From assembly GCA_002238865.1 (NCBI GenBank), contig MPNE01000016.1, positions 1 through 64,000 of the forward strand: a DNA stretch of 64,000 bases, in the 5' to 3' direction. The notes beneath the pieces are model-generated. The model was not told where the DNA came from and did not search any database. It was given only the letters and a program-made list of their open reading frames with translations. This DNA is from Gemmatimonadetes bacterium bin94 (GTDB taxonomy: Bacteria > Gemmatimonadota > Gemmatimonadetes > Longimicrobiales > Gaopeijiaceae). Positions 24,868-34,389 of the stretch are shown here, piece after piece. The position numbers and the translations under genes were made by a program. Within the stretch, counting starts at the first letter, position 1; each line of letters starts with the position of its first letter.

Positions 24868-25881
24868 ATGTCCTCCAGCCCACCATCATCCGCAGTTCTC
24901 GCGCGCCTGGCCTCCGTGCCGCGCACCCGACTGGCATGCACCCCCACGCCCCTTTTTCCGGTGCCTGCGCTGGCTGCCCATCTGGGGACGGCGGCGCGCC
25001 TCTCGGTCAAGGCCGACGCCTGGACCGGTCTGGGGCTGGGCGGCAACAAGGTGCGCAAGCTGGAATACGAGCTGGCTCCGCCCCGGCTGCAGGGGATCAC
25101 CGACCTCGTCACGGGGGGCGGGCCGCACTCGAATCACTGCCGGGTGACAGCGGCGGCGGCGGCGCGGCTGGGCCTTGGGTGCACACTGGTCGTCAATGGC
25201 GAGCCGGACGACGAGCGCCGCGGCAATGCCCGCCTCCACCGGCTCCTGGGTGCGCGGATCGTCACAGTCGCGGACCGGGTGGACCGTGATTGGGCCATGA
25301 CCGAAGAGGCGGACCGGATCGGGGCGGGAGGCGGCAGGGCGCTGGTGGTTCCCATCGGTGCCTCCACCGCTCGGGGCGCGCTCGGGTATGTGCACGCCCT
25401 GGTGGAACTGCACACCGAGGCCGGCAAGGCGCGGCCCTCGATCTTCACGTCGTCGTCGTCCGGCGGCACCCTCGCCGGCCTGATTCTCGGCTGCGCGATC
25501 CTGGGGTGGCGGCCCGGGCTGGTCGGGGTGAGCGCCGACGAGACTGCGGCGCACGTCAAGGAGACGGCGACCGGGTTGGCGGTTTCGGCGGCACGACTCC
25601 TGCAGGACGGCGACGGTCGGGCCCTCGTCAGCCGTGTCCTCGAGGTCGCCGAAGCCGTGATCACGACGGATGACTTCGTCGGACCCGGGTACGGGAACGC
25701 CACACCGGAAAGTGACGAAGCCATCGCCCTGTTCGGAGCCCGGGCCGGCGTGATCCTCGACCCGGTCTACACGGGCAAGGCCGCCGCCGCGATGATCGCG
25801 TGGATCCGGGACGGACGCATCCGGGAAGGAGACCACGCCATCTTCCTGCACACCGGCGGCCACCCCGCGCTGTTTCGCTGA
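24868..25881 (+). CDS. PLP-dependent D-cysteine desulfhydrase / ACC-deaminase family enzyme
   Basis: Predicted 337 aa from ATG 24868; the frame upstream overlaps the receptor gene region and is not used. LGLGGNKVRKLEYE carries the PLP Lys (K61) in the family's GGNKxRK motif. GGGPHSNHCR is the substrate-binding SNH motif, SSSSGGTLAGL binds the PLP phosphate, and VGPGYGNATPE plus DPVYTGKA are family-specific. These separate D-cysteine desulfhydrase-like enzymes from most fold-II enzymes. The reaction would be D-cysteine to pyruvate, sulfide and ammonia, or deamination of a related amino acid. It stands alone between a divergent receptor and a convergent lipoprotein. Confidence 0.85.
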   Translation: MSSSPPSSAVLARLASVPRTRLACTPTPLFPVPALAAHLGTAARLSVKADAWTGLGLGGNKVRKLEYELAPPRLQGITDLVTGGGPHSNHCRVTAAAAARLGLGCTLVVNGEPDDERRGNARLHRLLGARIVTVADRVDRDWAMTEEADRIGAGGGRALVVPIGASTARGALGYVHALVELHTEAGKARPSIFTSSSSGGTLAGLILGCAILGWRPGLVGVSADETAAHVKETATGLAVSAARLLQDGDGRALVSRVLEVAEAVITTDDFVGPGYGNATPESDEAIALFGARAGVILDPVYTGKAAAAMIAWIRDGRIREGDHAIFLHTGGHPALFR

Positions 25882-25884
25882 TGC

Positions 25885-25907
25885 GCCGGGCCGGTCATCG
25901 GCCCGGC
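25885..25907 (+). terminator. Perfect 9-bp hairpin after the desulfhydrase-like gene
   Basis: GCCGGGCCG, loop GTCAT, CGGCCCGGC begins 4 nt after the TGA at 25881. No T-run follows. Position and stem stability support a terminator. It could also serve the convergent gene that ends at 25972. Confidence 0.6.
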
Positions 25908-25971
25908 TCCGCGTCCGTTGCAATCCCCGCGCCTCTCGAATGCGGCGCCGGAACCTGCGCCCGTCAGCGTC

Positions 25972-27198
25972 CTACCGATCCAGCGAAACCAGCCTGACCA
26001 CCCTGACGCTCCGAACATCGAACTCGTCGGTCTCGATGTAGGCCAAAAGTCCGTCGGGCCCGAAAGCGTCGGGGATCCGCGGCCCATCGGCGGGCAGTGT
26101 CCCGACGTAGCCTCCGTCGGGCGTCACGATGTCGATGAACTCGGCCTCGACACCCATCTCGTCGTGGCGCGCCACCCAGATCCGGTCATCCCAATCGACG
26201 GCAATCGCGTCGATGACGGGGATTTCGTCGGCGAAGGTCATGTCATCGACCGAGCCGTATCTGAATGACAGCGGGCCACGCTCGGCCTGAGCGTTCAGTT
26301 CGTCGTGCCGGGCACGCCGACGTTCGCGCTCCGCGTCCTGGACGTCCTCTGTCACGGCCCTCGGAGGGATCGGGCGTTCTATGACTCCTGTCACCGCTCC
26401 ATCGATCCCGATCAACTTCACCCGGTATCCGATGGAATCCGCCACGGCGACCCGGCCATCCGACATCACCTCGCTGTGGAGCCCGGGCGCAAAGGCACGG
26501 GGAGGAGGCATCTGGAAGACTCCGGAACTGGACTCCAGCGTCCCTTCGTCCCGTTCGTCCGGAAGTACCCAGGCCGTGTACAGGACCTCCGGGTCGCTTC
26601 CGTCGAGCGGGAAGGCCTCAATGGGCCGCCCCTCCGTCTCGGGGACGATTCCGGATTCCTCCCTTTCCTCCGGCCTGTTCATCCGCATTACGCCGGTCGT
26701 GAGAACCCGGCCGGCCGACACACCCTTCGCCCCCATCGGCAGTCCCTGGAACGGGTCGAACCCGACGCTCCGCACGTACTCGCCCTCGGCGCCCAGGATC
26801 TCGAGGCCATTCATGCTCGTCACCACGTATCCGCCGTCCCGGTCCACGATCATGCCGGTTGGCGACCGGAACTCGCCCGGCCCTTCGCCCGGTCCACCCA
26901 CCGTGCGCAGAAAGCCCCCGTCCGGGGCCACCACCACGATCCGGTCGGCCTGCGTGTCCAGTATGTGGAGATTGCCCGTGCCATCGAACGCGACCGCCCG
27001 GATGCTTCCGAACGTCTCCCAGTCCTCGCCCTGGAGGGCACCGACGGAGTACACGTCCTCGGTGGCCGCCGCGAGCATGATGTCAGGGCCGTCGAGCGTG
27101 CCGGCCGCGCCATCGGCGCCGGTCGAACCGGAATCGTCGCCGCACGCGAGCACAAGCAGGACCGGGAGGACGATCGAAGGGGGTGCAGCGGATCTCAT
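25972..27198 (-). CDS. 6-bladed beta-propeller (NHL-type) lipoprotein
   Basis: Predicted 408 aa from ATG 27198 with GAGG upstream. The N-terminal lipoprotein signal ends at lipobox LACG. Propeller blades are visible as repeating units: RAVAFDGTGNLHILDTQADRI, GGPGEGPGEFRSPTGMIVDRDG, HSEVMSDGRVAVADSIGYRV and DAIAVDWDDRIWVARHD. This group is very common in Gemmatimonadota; functions are unproven, with ligand or protein binding at the cell surface most likely. It is divergent from the S9 peptidase gene over a 308-nt intergenic region. Confidence 0.8.
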   Translation of the reverse strand: MRSAAPPSIVLPVLLVLACGDDSGSTGADGAAGTLDGPDIMLAAATEDVYSVGALQGEDWETFGSIRAVAFDGTGNLHILDTQADRIVVVAPDGGFLRTVGGPGEGPGEFRSPTGMIVDRDGGYVVTSMNGLEILGAEGEYVRSVGFDPFQGLPMGAKGVSAGRVLTTGVMRMNRPEEREESGIVPETEGRPIEAFPLDGSDPEVLYTAWVLPDERDEGTLESSSGVFQMPPPRAFAPGLHSEVMSDGRVAVADSIGYRVKLIGIDGAVTGVIERPIPPRAVTEDVQDAERERRRARHDELNAQAERGPLSFRYGSVDDMTFADEIPVIDAIAVDWDDRIWVARHDEMGVEAEFIDIVTPDGGYVGTLPADGPRIPDAFGPDGLLAYIETDEFDVRSVRVVRLVSLDR

Positions 27199-27506
27199 TG
27201 GGGGTTCCTCTCGAAAGGTGTACGGCTCAAACGCCGATGGGAGGCCGTGCGTCCACCGGGAACCGCAGGTTCCGCGCGGACCCCCGGGCGAACCGGGACA
27301 TCCCCGGTTTGATACCCTTCAGACCCCGGGAGTTCCGTCAAGGGTTGTCACCGCTCTCGCCAAACCATCTGCGTTCTCCCACCCATGCAATTCGTTCCGG
27401 CCACGGGTGACGCGAAGGAACCGCCTTTCGGCATTCAGCCGCGCCCCCTACTTTCTCCGGGTCCGGCCCGCAAACCGGGCCATACAGCCGAACCCCGGAG
27501 GAACCG
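27199..27506. other. 308-nt divergent intergenic region
   Basis: This is the longest non-coding stretch in the window. It holds the start regions of the propeller lipoprotein (minus) and the S9 peptidase (plus). A perfect 6-bp hairpin (GGCCCG, loop CAAAC, CGGGCC) lies at 27465-27481, 26 nt before the peptidase ATG, and the plus-strand ribosome site GGAGG follows it. Several CCGGG/CCCGG inverted segments occur around 27260-27330. No near-consensus -35/-10 pair or small gene was recognised. Confidence 0.5.
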
Positions 27507-29531
27507 ATGTACAAGCCGCGCGCGACCATGACCCCGCTGCTCCTCTCCCTCTTGCTGCTCCCCATGGCGCTGGCTGCCCAGAACGAGCCCGACGGGACGC
27601 TCAAGCTACAGACCTACCTGGACTGGGAAACGGTGTCGAACCCCGAGATCTCCCCCGACGGCAGCCAGATCATCTACACGCGCGGCTGGGTCGACAAGAT
27701 CAACGACCGGCGAGCGTCGGAGATCTGGATCATGGACGCCGATGGCGGCAGGAAGCGGCGCCTGACGAAGGGGTCCTCTCCCACGTGGTCGCCGAGTGGA
27801 GACCGGATCGCGTTCACCGATGAAGGCGAGCCCGAAGGCACCCAGGTATTCGTTCGCTGGATGGACGACGAGGGAGCCAGAACCCAGATCACGCACGTGG
27901 AGAACTCCCCGGGGAACGTGGAGTGGTCCCCCGACGGGCGGCAGATCGCATTCACGATGTCCGTCGACTCCGACAACCCGTGGCCCATCAGCCTGCCCGG
28001 ACGCCCCGAAGGCGCCAACTGGACCGAGGCCCCGAAGGTGGTGGACCGTCTCCAGTACCGCCGGGACCGGCGCGGCTACATCGACGAGGGCTACTCGCAC
28101 CTGTTCGTTGTTCCGGCCAGTGGCGGGACGCCCCGCCAGCTCACCGACGGCGACTGGAATCACAACGGCGTCGCCTGGACGCCCGACGGTGAGGAGATCC
28201 TCTTCACGTCGCTGCGGGTAGAGGACGCCGAGCACGAATGGCGCCAGTCGGACATCTACTCGGTGGCGGTGGCCAGCGGGGAGATCACGCAGTTGACGGA
28301 CCGGTCGGGACCGGACGGGTCCCCCCTGCCTTCCCCGGACGGCCGGCTGATCGCCTACACCGGCAACGACCTGACCACGGACACCTACATCACGCGCAAG
28401 CTGTACGTAATGAATCGCGACGGGTCCAACGCGCGCATGATCAGCGAAGGCTTCGACCGCCAGCCCGGCGGGATGATCTGGGCATCCGACGGCAGCGGCC
28501 TCTACTTGACGGTAAGCAGCGAGGGGACCAGGAACATCCACTTCGCGTCGGTGGACGGGGGCGTGACGCAGGTCACCGAGGGCAACCACATGCTGGGCGT
28601 GTCGTCGATCGGGTCCGGGATCGCCGTGGGGACGCTGTCGGACTATCACAGTCCCGGGGACATCGTCTCCTTCCCGCTGAGCAACCCGGGTGAAATCACC
28701 CAGCTCACCGAAATGAACGCCGACGTGCTCGCCGGGGTCCAGCTGGGCGAGGTCGAGGAGATCTGGTACAAGTCGGTTGAGGACTTCGACATCCAGGGAT
28801 GGATCATCAAACCCCCCGACTTCGACCCGTCGAACAGGTACCCGCTGATCCTCGCCATCCACGGCGGGCCTCACGGCATGTACAACGTGGGCTTCAACTT
28901 CGGGTGGCAGAACCACGCCGCGAACGGCTACGTGGTCCTCTACACGAATCCGCGCGGCTCATCCGGCTACGGCAGCGCCTTCGGCAACTCGATCAAGAAC
29001 GCGTATCCGGACAAGGACTTCGACGACCTGATGGCCGGTGTCGACCTGGTTGTGGACCGCGGCTACATCGACGACCAGAACATGTTCGTCTACGGATGCT
29101 CCGGAGGCGGCGTCCTGACGTCCTGGGTCGTGGGGCACACGGACCGTTTCGCGGCCGCGTCGGCCAACTGCCCGGTCACCAACTGGCTCTCCTTCGTCGG
29201 CACCACGGACGGCGCCAGCTGGTACCGGAACTTCGAGCACTTCCCGTGGGACGATCCCAGCGAGCACCTGCGCCGCTCCCCCCTCATGTACGTCGGCAAC
29301 GTCACGACTCCGACCATGCTCATGACCGGAGAAGGCGACCTGCGCACCCCGATGCCCCAGACGGAGGAGTACTACCAGGCGCTACGCGTGCTCAAGGTTC
29401 CGACGGCGATGATCCGCTTCAAGAACGAGTGGCACGGCACCAGCTCGATGCCGTCGAACTTCCTGCGCACACAGATCTACCTGCGCGAGTGGTTCGAGAA
29501 GCACCGGCGCGGAGGGCCGGTTACCGACTAG
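27507..29531 (+). CDS. S9 family (dipeptidyl-peptidase / prolyl-oligopeptidase-like) secreted serine peptidase
   Basis: Predicted 674 aa from ATG 27507 with GGAGG at 5-nt spacing. A signal peptide (LLLSLLLLPMALAAQN) precedes a seven-to-eight-bladed TolB/DPP-like propeller with repeated SPDG units (ISPDGSQIIYT, WSPSGDRIAF, WSPDGRQIAF). The alpha/beta-hydrolase domain begins about residue 415 (GWIIKPPDFDPSNRYPLILAIHGGPH). The triad can be placed: Ser in YGCSGGGV, Asp in GEGDLRTP, His in NEWHGTS. The Asp and His neighbourhoods differ slightly from the usual GExD and EGH patterns. It likely degrades peptides in the periplasm. Its end overlaps the convergent vapC by 11 nt. Confidence 0.9.
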   Translation: MYKPRATMTPLLLSLLLLPMALAAQNEPDGTLKLQTYLDWETVSNPEISPDGSQIIYTRGWVDKINDRRASEIWIMDADGGRKRRLTKGSSPTWSPSGDRIAFTDEGEPEGTQVFVRWMDDEGARTQITHVENSPGNVEWSPDGRQIAFTMSVDSDNPWPISLPGRPEGANWTEAPKVVDRLQYRRDRRGYIDEGYSHLFVVPASGGTPRQLTDGDWNHNGVAWTPDGEEILFTSLRVEDAEHEWRQSDIYSVAVASGEITQLTDRSGPDGSPLPSPDGRLIAYTGNDLTTDTYITRKLYVMNRDGSNARMISEGFDRQPGGMIWASDGSGLYLTVSSEGTRNIHFASVDGGVTQVTEGNHMLGVSSIGSGIAVGTLSDYHSPGDIVSFPLSNPGEITQLTEMNADVLAGVQLGEVEEIWYKSVEDFDIQGWIIKPPDFDPSNRYPLILAIHGGPHGMYNVGFNFGWQNHAANGYVVLYTNPRGSSGYGSAFGNSIKNAYPDKDFDDLMAGVDLVVDRGYIDDQNMFVYGCSGGGVLTSWVVGHTDRFAAASANCPVTNWLSFVGTTDGASWYRNFEHFPWDDPSEHLRRSPLMYVGNVTTPTMLMTGEGDLRTPMPQTEEYYQALRVLKVPTAMIRFKNEWHGTSSMPSNFLRTQIYLREWFEKHRRGGPVTD

Positions 29532-29898
29532 GCCGGCGGTACTCCACACCGTCCAGCCCCGCGAAGTCGGCGTCCTGGGTCCAGAGCGCGGCATCGTGTG
29601 CACGGGCGGTCGCCAGGATGATGCTGTCCGCCATGGGCAGCCCCGAATCGGCACTCAGGACGGCCGCGGCGACCGCCAGGTCGCCATCGAGGTCCACGAC
29701 CCTTCCGCGGCGCATCTGGGCCACCGCATACAGCGCGGCGGCGGGGTCCCGCTGGACCCGGATGCGCTTGAAGACTTCGAAGAGGGTGATGCTCGGCACG
29801 ATCAGTCCGTCGGTCGCGGCGACCGCCCCGGCGAATTCACCGGCGTTCGGTCCATCGGCGAAGTACTCCAGCCACGCGGACGAATCAACGACGTTCAC
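29521..29898 (-). CDS. vapC: VapC-type PIN-domain ribonuclease toxin
   Basis: Predicted 125 aa. GTG 29898 overlaps the antitoxin stop as GTGA. The four acidic PIN active-site residues can be placed at D5 (VVDSSAW), E41 (LFEVFK), D91 (MADSIIL) and D109 (TQDADF). The family cuts tRNA or rRNA in a Mg-dependent manner and is held inactive by its VapB partner. The pair sits tail-to-tail with the S9 peptidase, overlapping it by 11 nt. All key residues are present, so it should be active. Confidence 0.88.
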   Translation of the reverse strand: MNVVDSSAWLEYFADGPNAGEFAGAVAATDGLIVPSITLFEVFKRIRVQRDPAAALYAVAQMRRGRVVDLDGDLAVAAAVLSADSGLPMADSIILATARAHDAALWTQDADFAGLDGVEYRRPSR

Positions 29899-30101
29899 AC
29901 CCGGTCCCCCTCTCGCGGAACGGTCGTATCCAGGCCCCGCAGAAAGCCCCGGGCAGCCTCGATGGGCTCCAGCGGGATCAGCTCCACCCGCCCCTTGTAC
30001 GGCAGTGCCTGCATCTTCTGCCCCGCCTTCAGGTCCAGGCGCTCCCGCACGTCCTTGGGGATCACGATCTGGTAGCGGGAAGAAATGGTCACAATGGTCA
30101 T
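29895..30101 (-). CDS. vapB: VapB-type AbrB/MazE-fold antitoxin
   Basis: Predicted 68 aa from ATG 30101. The N-terminal AbrB swapped-hairpin motif is clear (TISSRYQIVIPKDVRERLDLKAGQKM). The C-terminal tail (EAARGFLRGLDTTVPREGD) should wrap the toxin. It would repress its own operon by binding DNA upstream, cooperatively with VapC. Its start codon is the last of three copies of a 17-nt repeat, each carrying a GGAG and an ATG (see the leader entry), which is unusual. Confidence 0.87.
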   Translation of the reverse strand: MTIVTISSRYQIVIPKDVRERLDLKAGQKMQALPYKGRVELIPLEPIEAARGFLRGLDTTVPREGDRV

Positions 30102-30151
30102 CTCGATTCTCCGGTCATCTCGACGCTCCGGTCATGACTGATTCTCCAGGG
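30099..30151 (-). promoter_or_regulatory. vapBC leader: 17-nt tandem repeats giving three successive ribosome-site/ATG units
   Basis: On the minus strand a 17-nt unit beginning ATGACCGGAG and ending CGAG occurs twice in tandem (starts at 30135 and 30118), followed by ATGACC of vapB at 30101. A degraded unit precedes them (GGAGAATCAGTC before 30135). Each unit supplies GGAG about 7 nt before the next ATG. The ATGs at 30135 and 30118 each open a 6-codon mini-ORF whose TGA overlaps the following ATG as ATGA. This could feed ribosomes into vapB by reinitiation, or be an operator repeat for VapB. It is read directly from sequence; function is inference. Confidence 0.6.
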
Positions 30152-30189
30152 GGGAGTTCGGTCCCGGTCCGGGGGCAGCTTCGCAAGAC

Positions 30190-30282
30190 GATATCGCTAT
30201 CGAACGACCATGCGCAAGACGAGAATGGGTTCGACGCCGATATCGCAAGACGCACATACGTTCGATGCCGATACCGCAAGAC
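30190..30282. repeat. Tandem 31-bp repeat array upstream of vapBC
   Basis: The heptamer GCAAGAC occurs at 30183, 30214, 30245 and 30276, an exact 31-bp period. The last two units (30221-30251 and 30252-30282) share the core TTCGAYGCCGATAYCGCAAGAC; the unit at 30190-30220 is more diverged, and only its preceding end (30181-30189) matches before that. Thirty-one bp is about three helical turns, so the sites face the same side of DNA. It lies between the 134-aa gene stop and the vapB leader. Confidence 0.7.
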
Positions 30283-30309
30283 AGCCGCCCCCCTGAAGCC
30301 CCCGGCGAC

Positions 30310-30710
30310 CTATCCTGCCCGGTAGACGGCCACTTTCAGCGGCGGATCCACCCACCAGTGGAAGTGGAAACGGTTCTCGCCGTCCACGATCACGGCTTCC
30401 TTGCGTTCCCGCGTCTTGGGCCAGTCGTCCCGTTCGTTTCGGACAATGATGACCTGCCCGTCTTCCAGGCTCCCGACCCGCTCGGCCAGGGCTCGCTCCA
30501 GCTTCTCCAGGAGGTCCCGTTCGGCGTGACGCTGCACCGTGGCGTCCGCCTCGGCACCCAGCTCCTCCTCGTCCACTAGCCCGTATCGCGCGTCGAAGTC
30601 GTCGGCCCGGATGGTACGGGCCCGGTCGCGCATGAAGCCGATCTCGGTGATCGCCGTCGGGTTGAAGTTTGGCGTGACGCTGTGGTAGGAGGTGCCGTAC
30701 CGCTTGAGGA

Positions 30711-30714
<4 letters not shown>
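30310..30714 (-). CDS. Hypothetical protein, 134 aa, coupled to a DEAD-box helicase
   Basis: Predicted 134 aa from ATG 30714, overlapping the helicase stop (ATGA). It is not recognised. The N-terminal part (YGTSYHSVTPNFNPTAITEIGFMRDR) is followed by an acidic helix (EEELGAEADATVQRHAERDLLEKLERAL) and a C-terminal beta segment rich in Trp/His (FHFHWWVDPPLKVAVYRAG). There is no signal peptide or membrane segment. The coupling suggests a role with the helicase in RNA metabolism; that is inference only. Confidence 0.68.
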
Positions 30715-31982
<1,268 letters not shown>

Positions 31983-32135
31983 AAGCTGCTACGGTCCACT
32001 CTGCGATTCCGGGCCGCTCCCCAGAGGCGGAAAACGATCCCTCGCGACCAATGTAATGGAGTCGCACGACCAGCATGAACACCGCCGCCGCCGGCGAACG
32101 GTGACGCCGGGTGCCGGACTCGCCATCTTTGGGGC

Positions 32136-32624
32136 ATGTCTTCCAAGCGCACGTCCGTACTCTTCGTCTGTCTCGGCAACATCTGCCGCTCTCCACTTGC
32201 CGAAGGAATCTTTGCGAGCCTCGCGGAGTCCCGTGGCATGTCGGACCGGTTCCACGTCGACTCCGCCGGTACCGGGGCCTACCACGCCGGAGAGCCTCCG
32301 GACCGGCGTGCCGTCGGGGTCGCCGCCTCCCACGGGATCCACCTGCCCAGCGTCGCCCGACAGGTGACGCGCCGGGACTTCGACCGGTTCGACCTGATCG
32401 TCGCCATGGATCGCAGCAACCGCCGTTCCCTGGAGCGCACCGGCCGCGGGCGGGGGCATCGGGCCGAAGTCGTCATGATGCGTGACTACGATCCCCGCAC
32501 GCATGACCCCGACGTTCCCGACCCCTACTACGGCGGGCCCGGCGGCTTCGAGCGCGTGTACCGGATTCTGGAACGCTCCTGCGAGAGTCTTCTCGACGAA
32601 CTGACCGACCCCGGTCCGGGGTGA
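32136..32624 (+). CDS. Low-molecular-weight protein-tyrosine phosphatase
   Basis: Predicted 162 aa from ATG 32136. The catalytic P-loop is C12-LGNIC-R18-S (C-x5-R) at the N-terminus, and the general acid Asp lies in VPDPYYGGPGGF, both textbook positions. Such enzymes dephosphorylate tyrosine on proteins, often regulating exopolysaccharide export; some act on low-molecular-weight phosphates. It is followed 43 nt later by a fructosamine-kinase-like gene, an arrangement that in several bacteria links the phosphatase to glycated-protein repair. No BY-kinase lies nearby. Confidence 0.93.
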   Translation: MSSKRTSVLFVCLGNICRSPLAEGIFASLAESRGMSDRFHVDSAGTGAYHAGEPPDRRAVGVAASHGIHLPSVARQVTRRDFDRFDLIVAMDRSNRRSLERTGRGRGHRAEVVMMRDYDPRTHDPDVPDPYYGGPGGFERVYRILERSCESLLDELTDPGPG

Positions 32625-32667
32625 TGACGCCGCCCCCATTCGGCGTCACCGGGTTCACGAGCCCCAG

Positions 32668-33690
32668 ATGACCGAGGCGGCGGTAAGCCGGGCGTGCAGC
32701 GCCCTCGGCCTGGATCGATCCCGGGTGCTTGGAGCGACGCCCGTGGGGGGCGGCTGCATCAACGACGCCTTGCGTCTGCACACGACGGCCGGGACTTTTT
32801 TCCTGAAGTGCAACGTGCGCGCCGGGCATCGCTTCTTCCAGGTGGAAGCGGAGGGGTTGGCGGCGCTGGCCCGGGCCGGTGCCGTGAAGACTCCCGCCGT
32901 CGTCGCCCGGAGCCGCGACAGCGACCCGGTGCCCTGGCTGCTGCTCGAATGGATCGAGGAGCGACGGCCCGACCGCGCCGCCTGGCGCAGGCTGGGGCGC
33001 GAGCTGGGGGCGTTGCACAGGCATGAGCCGGGGGCGATCCACGGGCGCGCGGGCGCGAAGGCGCCGGACGCCGGAAGCACCACACCACCGGGCGACCCGT
33101 GCTACGGCTGGCACATCGACAACGTCATCGGGTCGCTTCCGCAGCCGAATCGGTGGACCGACGACTGGGGAGCGTTCTGGGCGGAGCTGAGGATCCTGCC
33201 CCTGGCCCGCGAGCTCCACGGCAGCGGCGCGATGTCGGCAGGGCAGCTGGCCGTGATCGACAGGGCGGCGGCACGAATGGGCGCCCTGATCGGCCCCGCC
33301 GCCGAAGCCGACGGGGGTTCACTCCTGCACGGCGACCTGTGGTCCGGCAACGTCATGTTCGGCGAGGTGGAAGGCGGGGCCGGCGACGAGCCGGCCGGCG
33401 ATGGAGCTGCCGGCAGCCGGACGCCACCCGTCCGGACCCCGGTTCTCATCGACCCTGCCGTGTACATCGGACATCGTGAAGTGGACCTCGCCATGTGCCG
33501 ACTGTTCGGTGGCTTCCCGGCGGCGTTCCATGCGAGCTACGAAGCGACCTGGCCCCTCCAGCCGGGTCACGAGCGCCGGCTTGCCGCGTACCAGCTGTAC
33601 CCTCTGCTCGTGCACGCGCGGCTGTTCGGGGGCGGATACGTGATGTCCGCGTTGCGGGCGGCCGAAGCGTCGCTCGCCGCGTGCCGGTGA
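32668..33690 (+). CDS. Fructosamine kinase / FN3K-related protein
   Basis: Predicted 340 aa from ATG 32668. The protein-kinase-like fold is identified by GGGCINDALRL at the N-terminus, FFLKCN carrying the ATP Lys, LLEWIEE, then LLHGDLWSGNVMF (catalytic loop) and VLIDPAVYIGHREVDLAM (Mg-binding DP motif). FN3K enzymes phosphorylate sugars attached to protein amines so that they detach. An acidic Gly/Ala insertion (EGGAGDEPAGDGAAGS) sits between the catalytic loop and the DP motif, longer than in most relatives. Pairing with the LMW phosphatase supports a shared deglycation function. Confidence 0.88.
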   Translation: MTEAAVSRACSALGLDRSRVLGATPVGGGCINDALRLHTTAGTFFLKCNVRAGHRFFQVEAEGLAALARAGAVKTPAVVARSRDSDPVPWLLLEWIEERRPDRAAWRRLGRELGALHRHEPGAIHGRAGAKAPDAGSTTPPGDPCYGWHIDNVIGSLPQPNRWTDDWGAFWAELRILPLARELHGSGAMSAGQLAVIDRAAARMGALIGPAAEADGGSLLHGDLWSGNVMFGEVEGGAGDEPAGDGAAGSRTPPVRTPVLIDPAVYIGHREVDLAMCRLFGGFPAAFHASYEATWPLQPGHERRLAAYQLYPLLVHARLFGGGYVMSALRAAEASLAACR

Positions 33691-33693
33691 GCG

Positions 33694-34389
33694 TCAGTCC
33701 CTGACCCCGAGCATGAGCCCGTCACCAACAGGCAGGATGGTGGCCTCGAACCGCGGATCCCTTGCGACGAGGCGGTTGAAGCGGTTGAGCTGCGCCGCGA
33801 CCTCGCCGCCGTCGGGATCCAGCACGCGGCCCGACCAGAACGCGTTGTCTGCAAGGAGGAGGCCACCGGGCCGCAGCAGGCGGGCCGCCTCTTCCAGGTA
33901 GACCGGGTAGCGCTCCTTGTCGGCATCGAGGAACACCACGTCGAAGGCGCCGTCGGGCCCCAGGGCGGCCAGCAACGCGGCGGCATCGCCGACGCGCACC
34001 TCCACCCGGTCCGCGACCCCCGCGGCGGCAAGGGACCGGCGCGCAACCGCGGCGTGGTCCGGATTGATCTCCAGGGTGATCAGCCTGCCACTCGGGGGGA
34101 GCGCCCGCGCAATCCACAGGGCCGAGTACCCCGCCAGCGTCCCGACCTCCACCACCCGGCGCGCCCCGGCAGCCGCAACGAGGATCTGCAGCGCCCGCGC
34201 GGTGGCCGGCGGGAGCTGTATGCGCGGCATGCCCGCCCTGTCGGCACGGGCGCGAACCGCGCGCAAGTGGTCGTCCTCATCGGCGAAGAGCCGCTGTACG
34301 TACAGGTCGAGCGCATCGTGATCGAGCGCCGAGGGCAGTGGCGCGCCGGATGGAACCCGATCGATCTCGCGCTCCCGCCACTCAGCCAC
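33694..34389 (-). CDS. Class I SAM-dependent O-methyltransferase (caffeoyl-CoA OMT family)
   Basis: Predicted 231 aa from GTG 34389, overlapping the aminotransferase stop by 8 nt. SAM-binding motif I is VVEVGTLAGYSALW, followed by LITLEINPDHAAVARR (acidic residue at the end of strand 2), VEVRVGDAAALL and FDVVFLDADKERYPVYLEEA with the metal-binding Asp. LADNAFWSG supplies the second metal ligand region. Family members methylate catechol-type hydroxyls; the bacterial substrate is unknown. It is co-transcribed with the aspartate aminotransferase. Confidence 0.88.
   Translation of the reverse strand: MAEWREREIDRVPSGAPLPSALDHDALDLYVQRLFADEDDHLRAVRARADRAGMPRIQLPPATARALQILVAAAGARRVVEVGTLAGYSALWIARALPPSGRLITLEINPDHAAVARRSLAAAGVADRVEVRVGDAAALLAALGPDGAFDVVFLDADKERYPVYLEEAARLLRPGGLLLADNAFWSGRVLDPDGGEVAAQLNRFNRLVARDPRFEATILPVGDGLMLGVRD

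Noticed and set aside
30181-30282. CRISPR array
   Set aside because: The period is regular at 31 bp but there is no constant repeat with unique spacers, no leader and no cas genes. It is a diverged tandem repeat.
28799-30325. A 508-codon plus-strand open frame
   Set aside because: It is the shadow of the S9 peptidase and of vapC/vapB on the other strand. Composition is Arg/Pro/Ser-rich with no domain.
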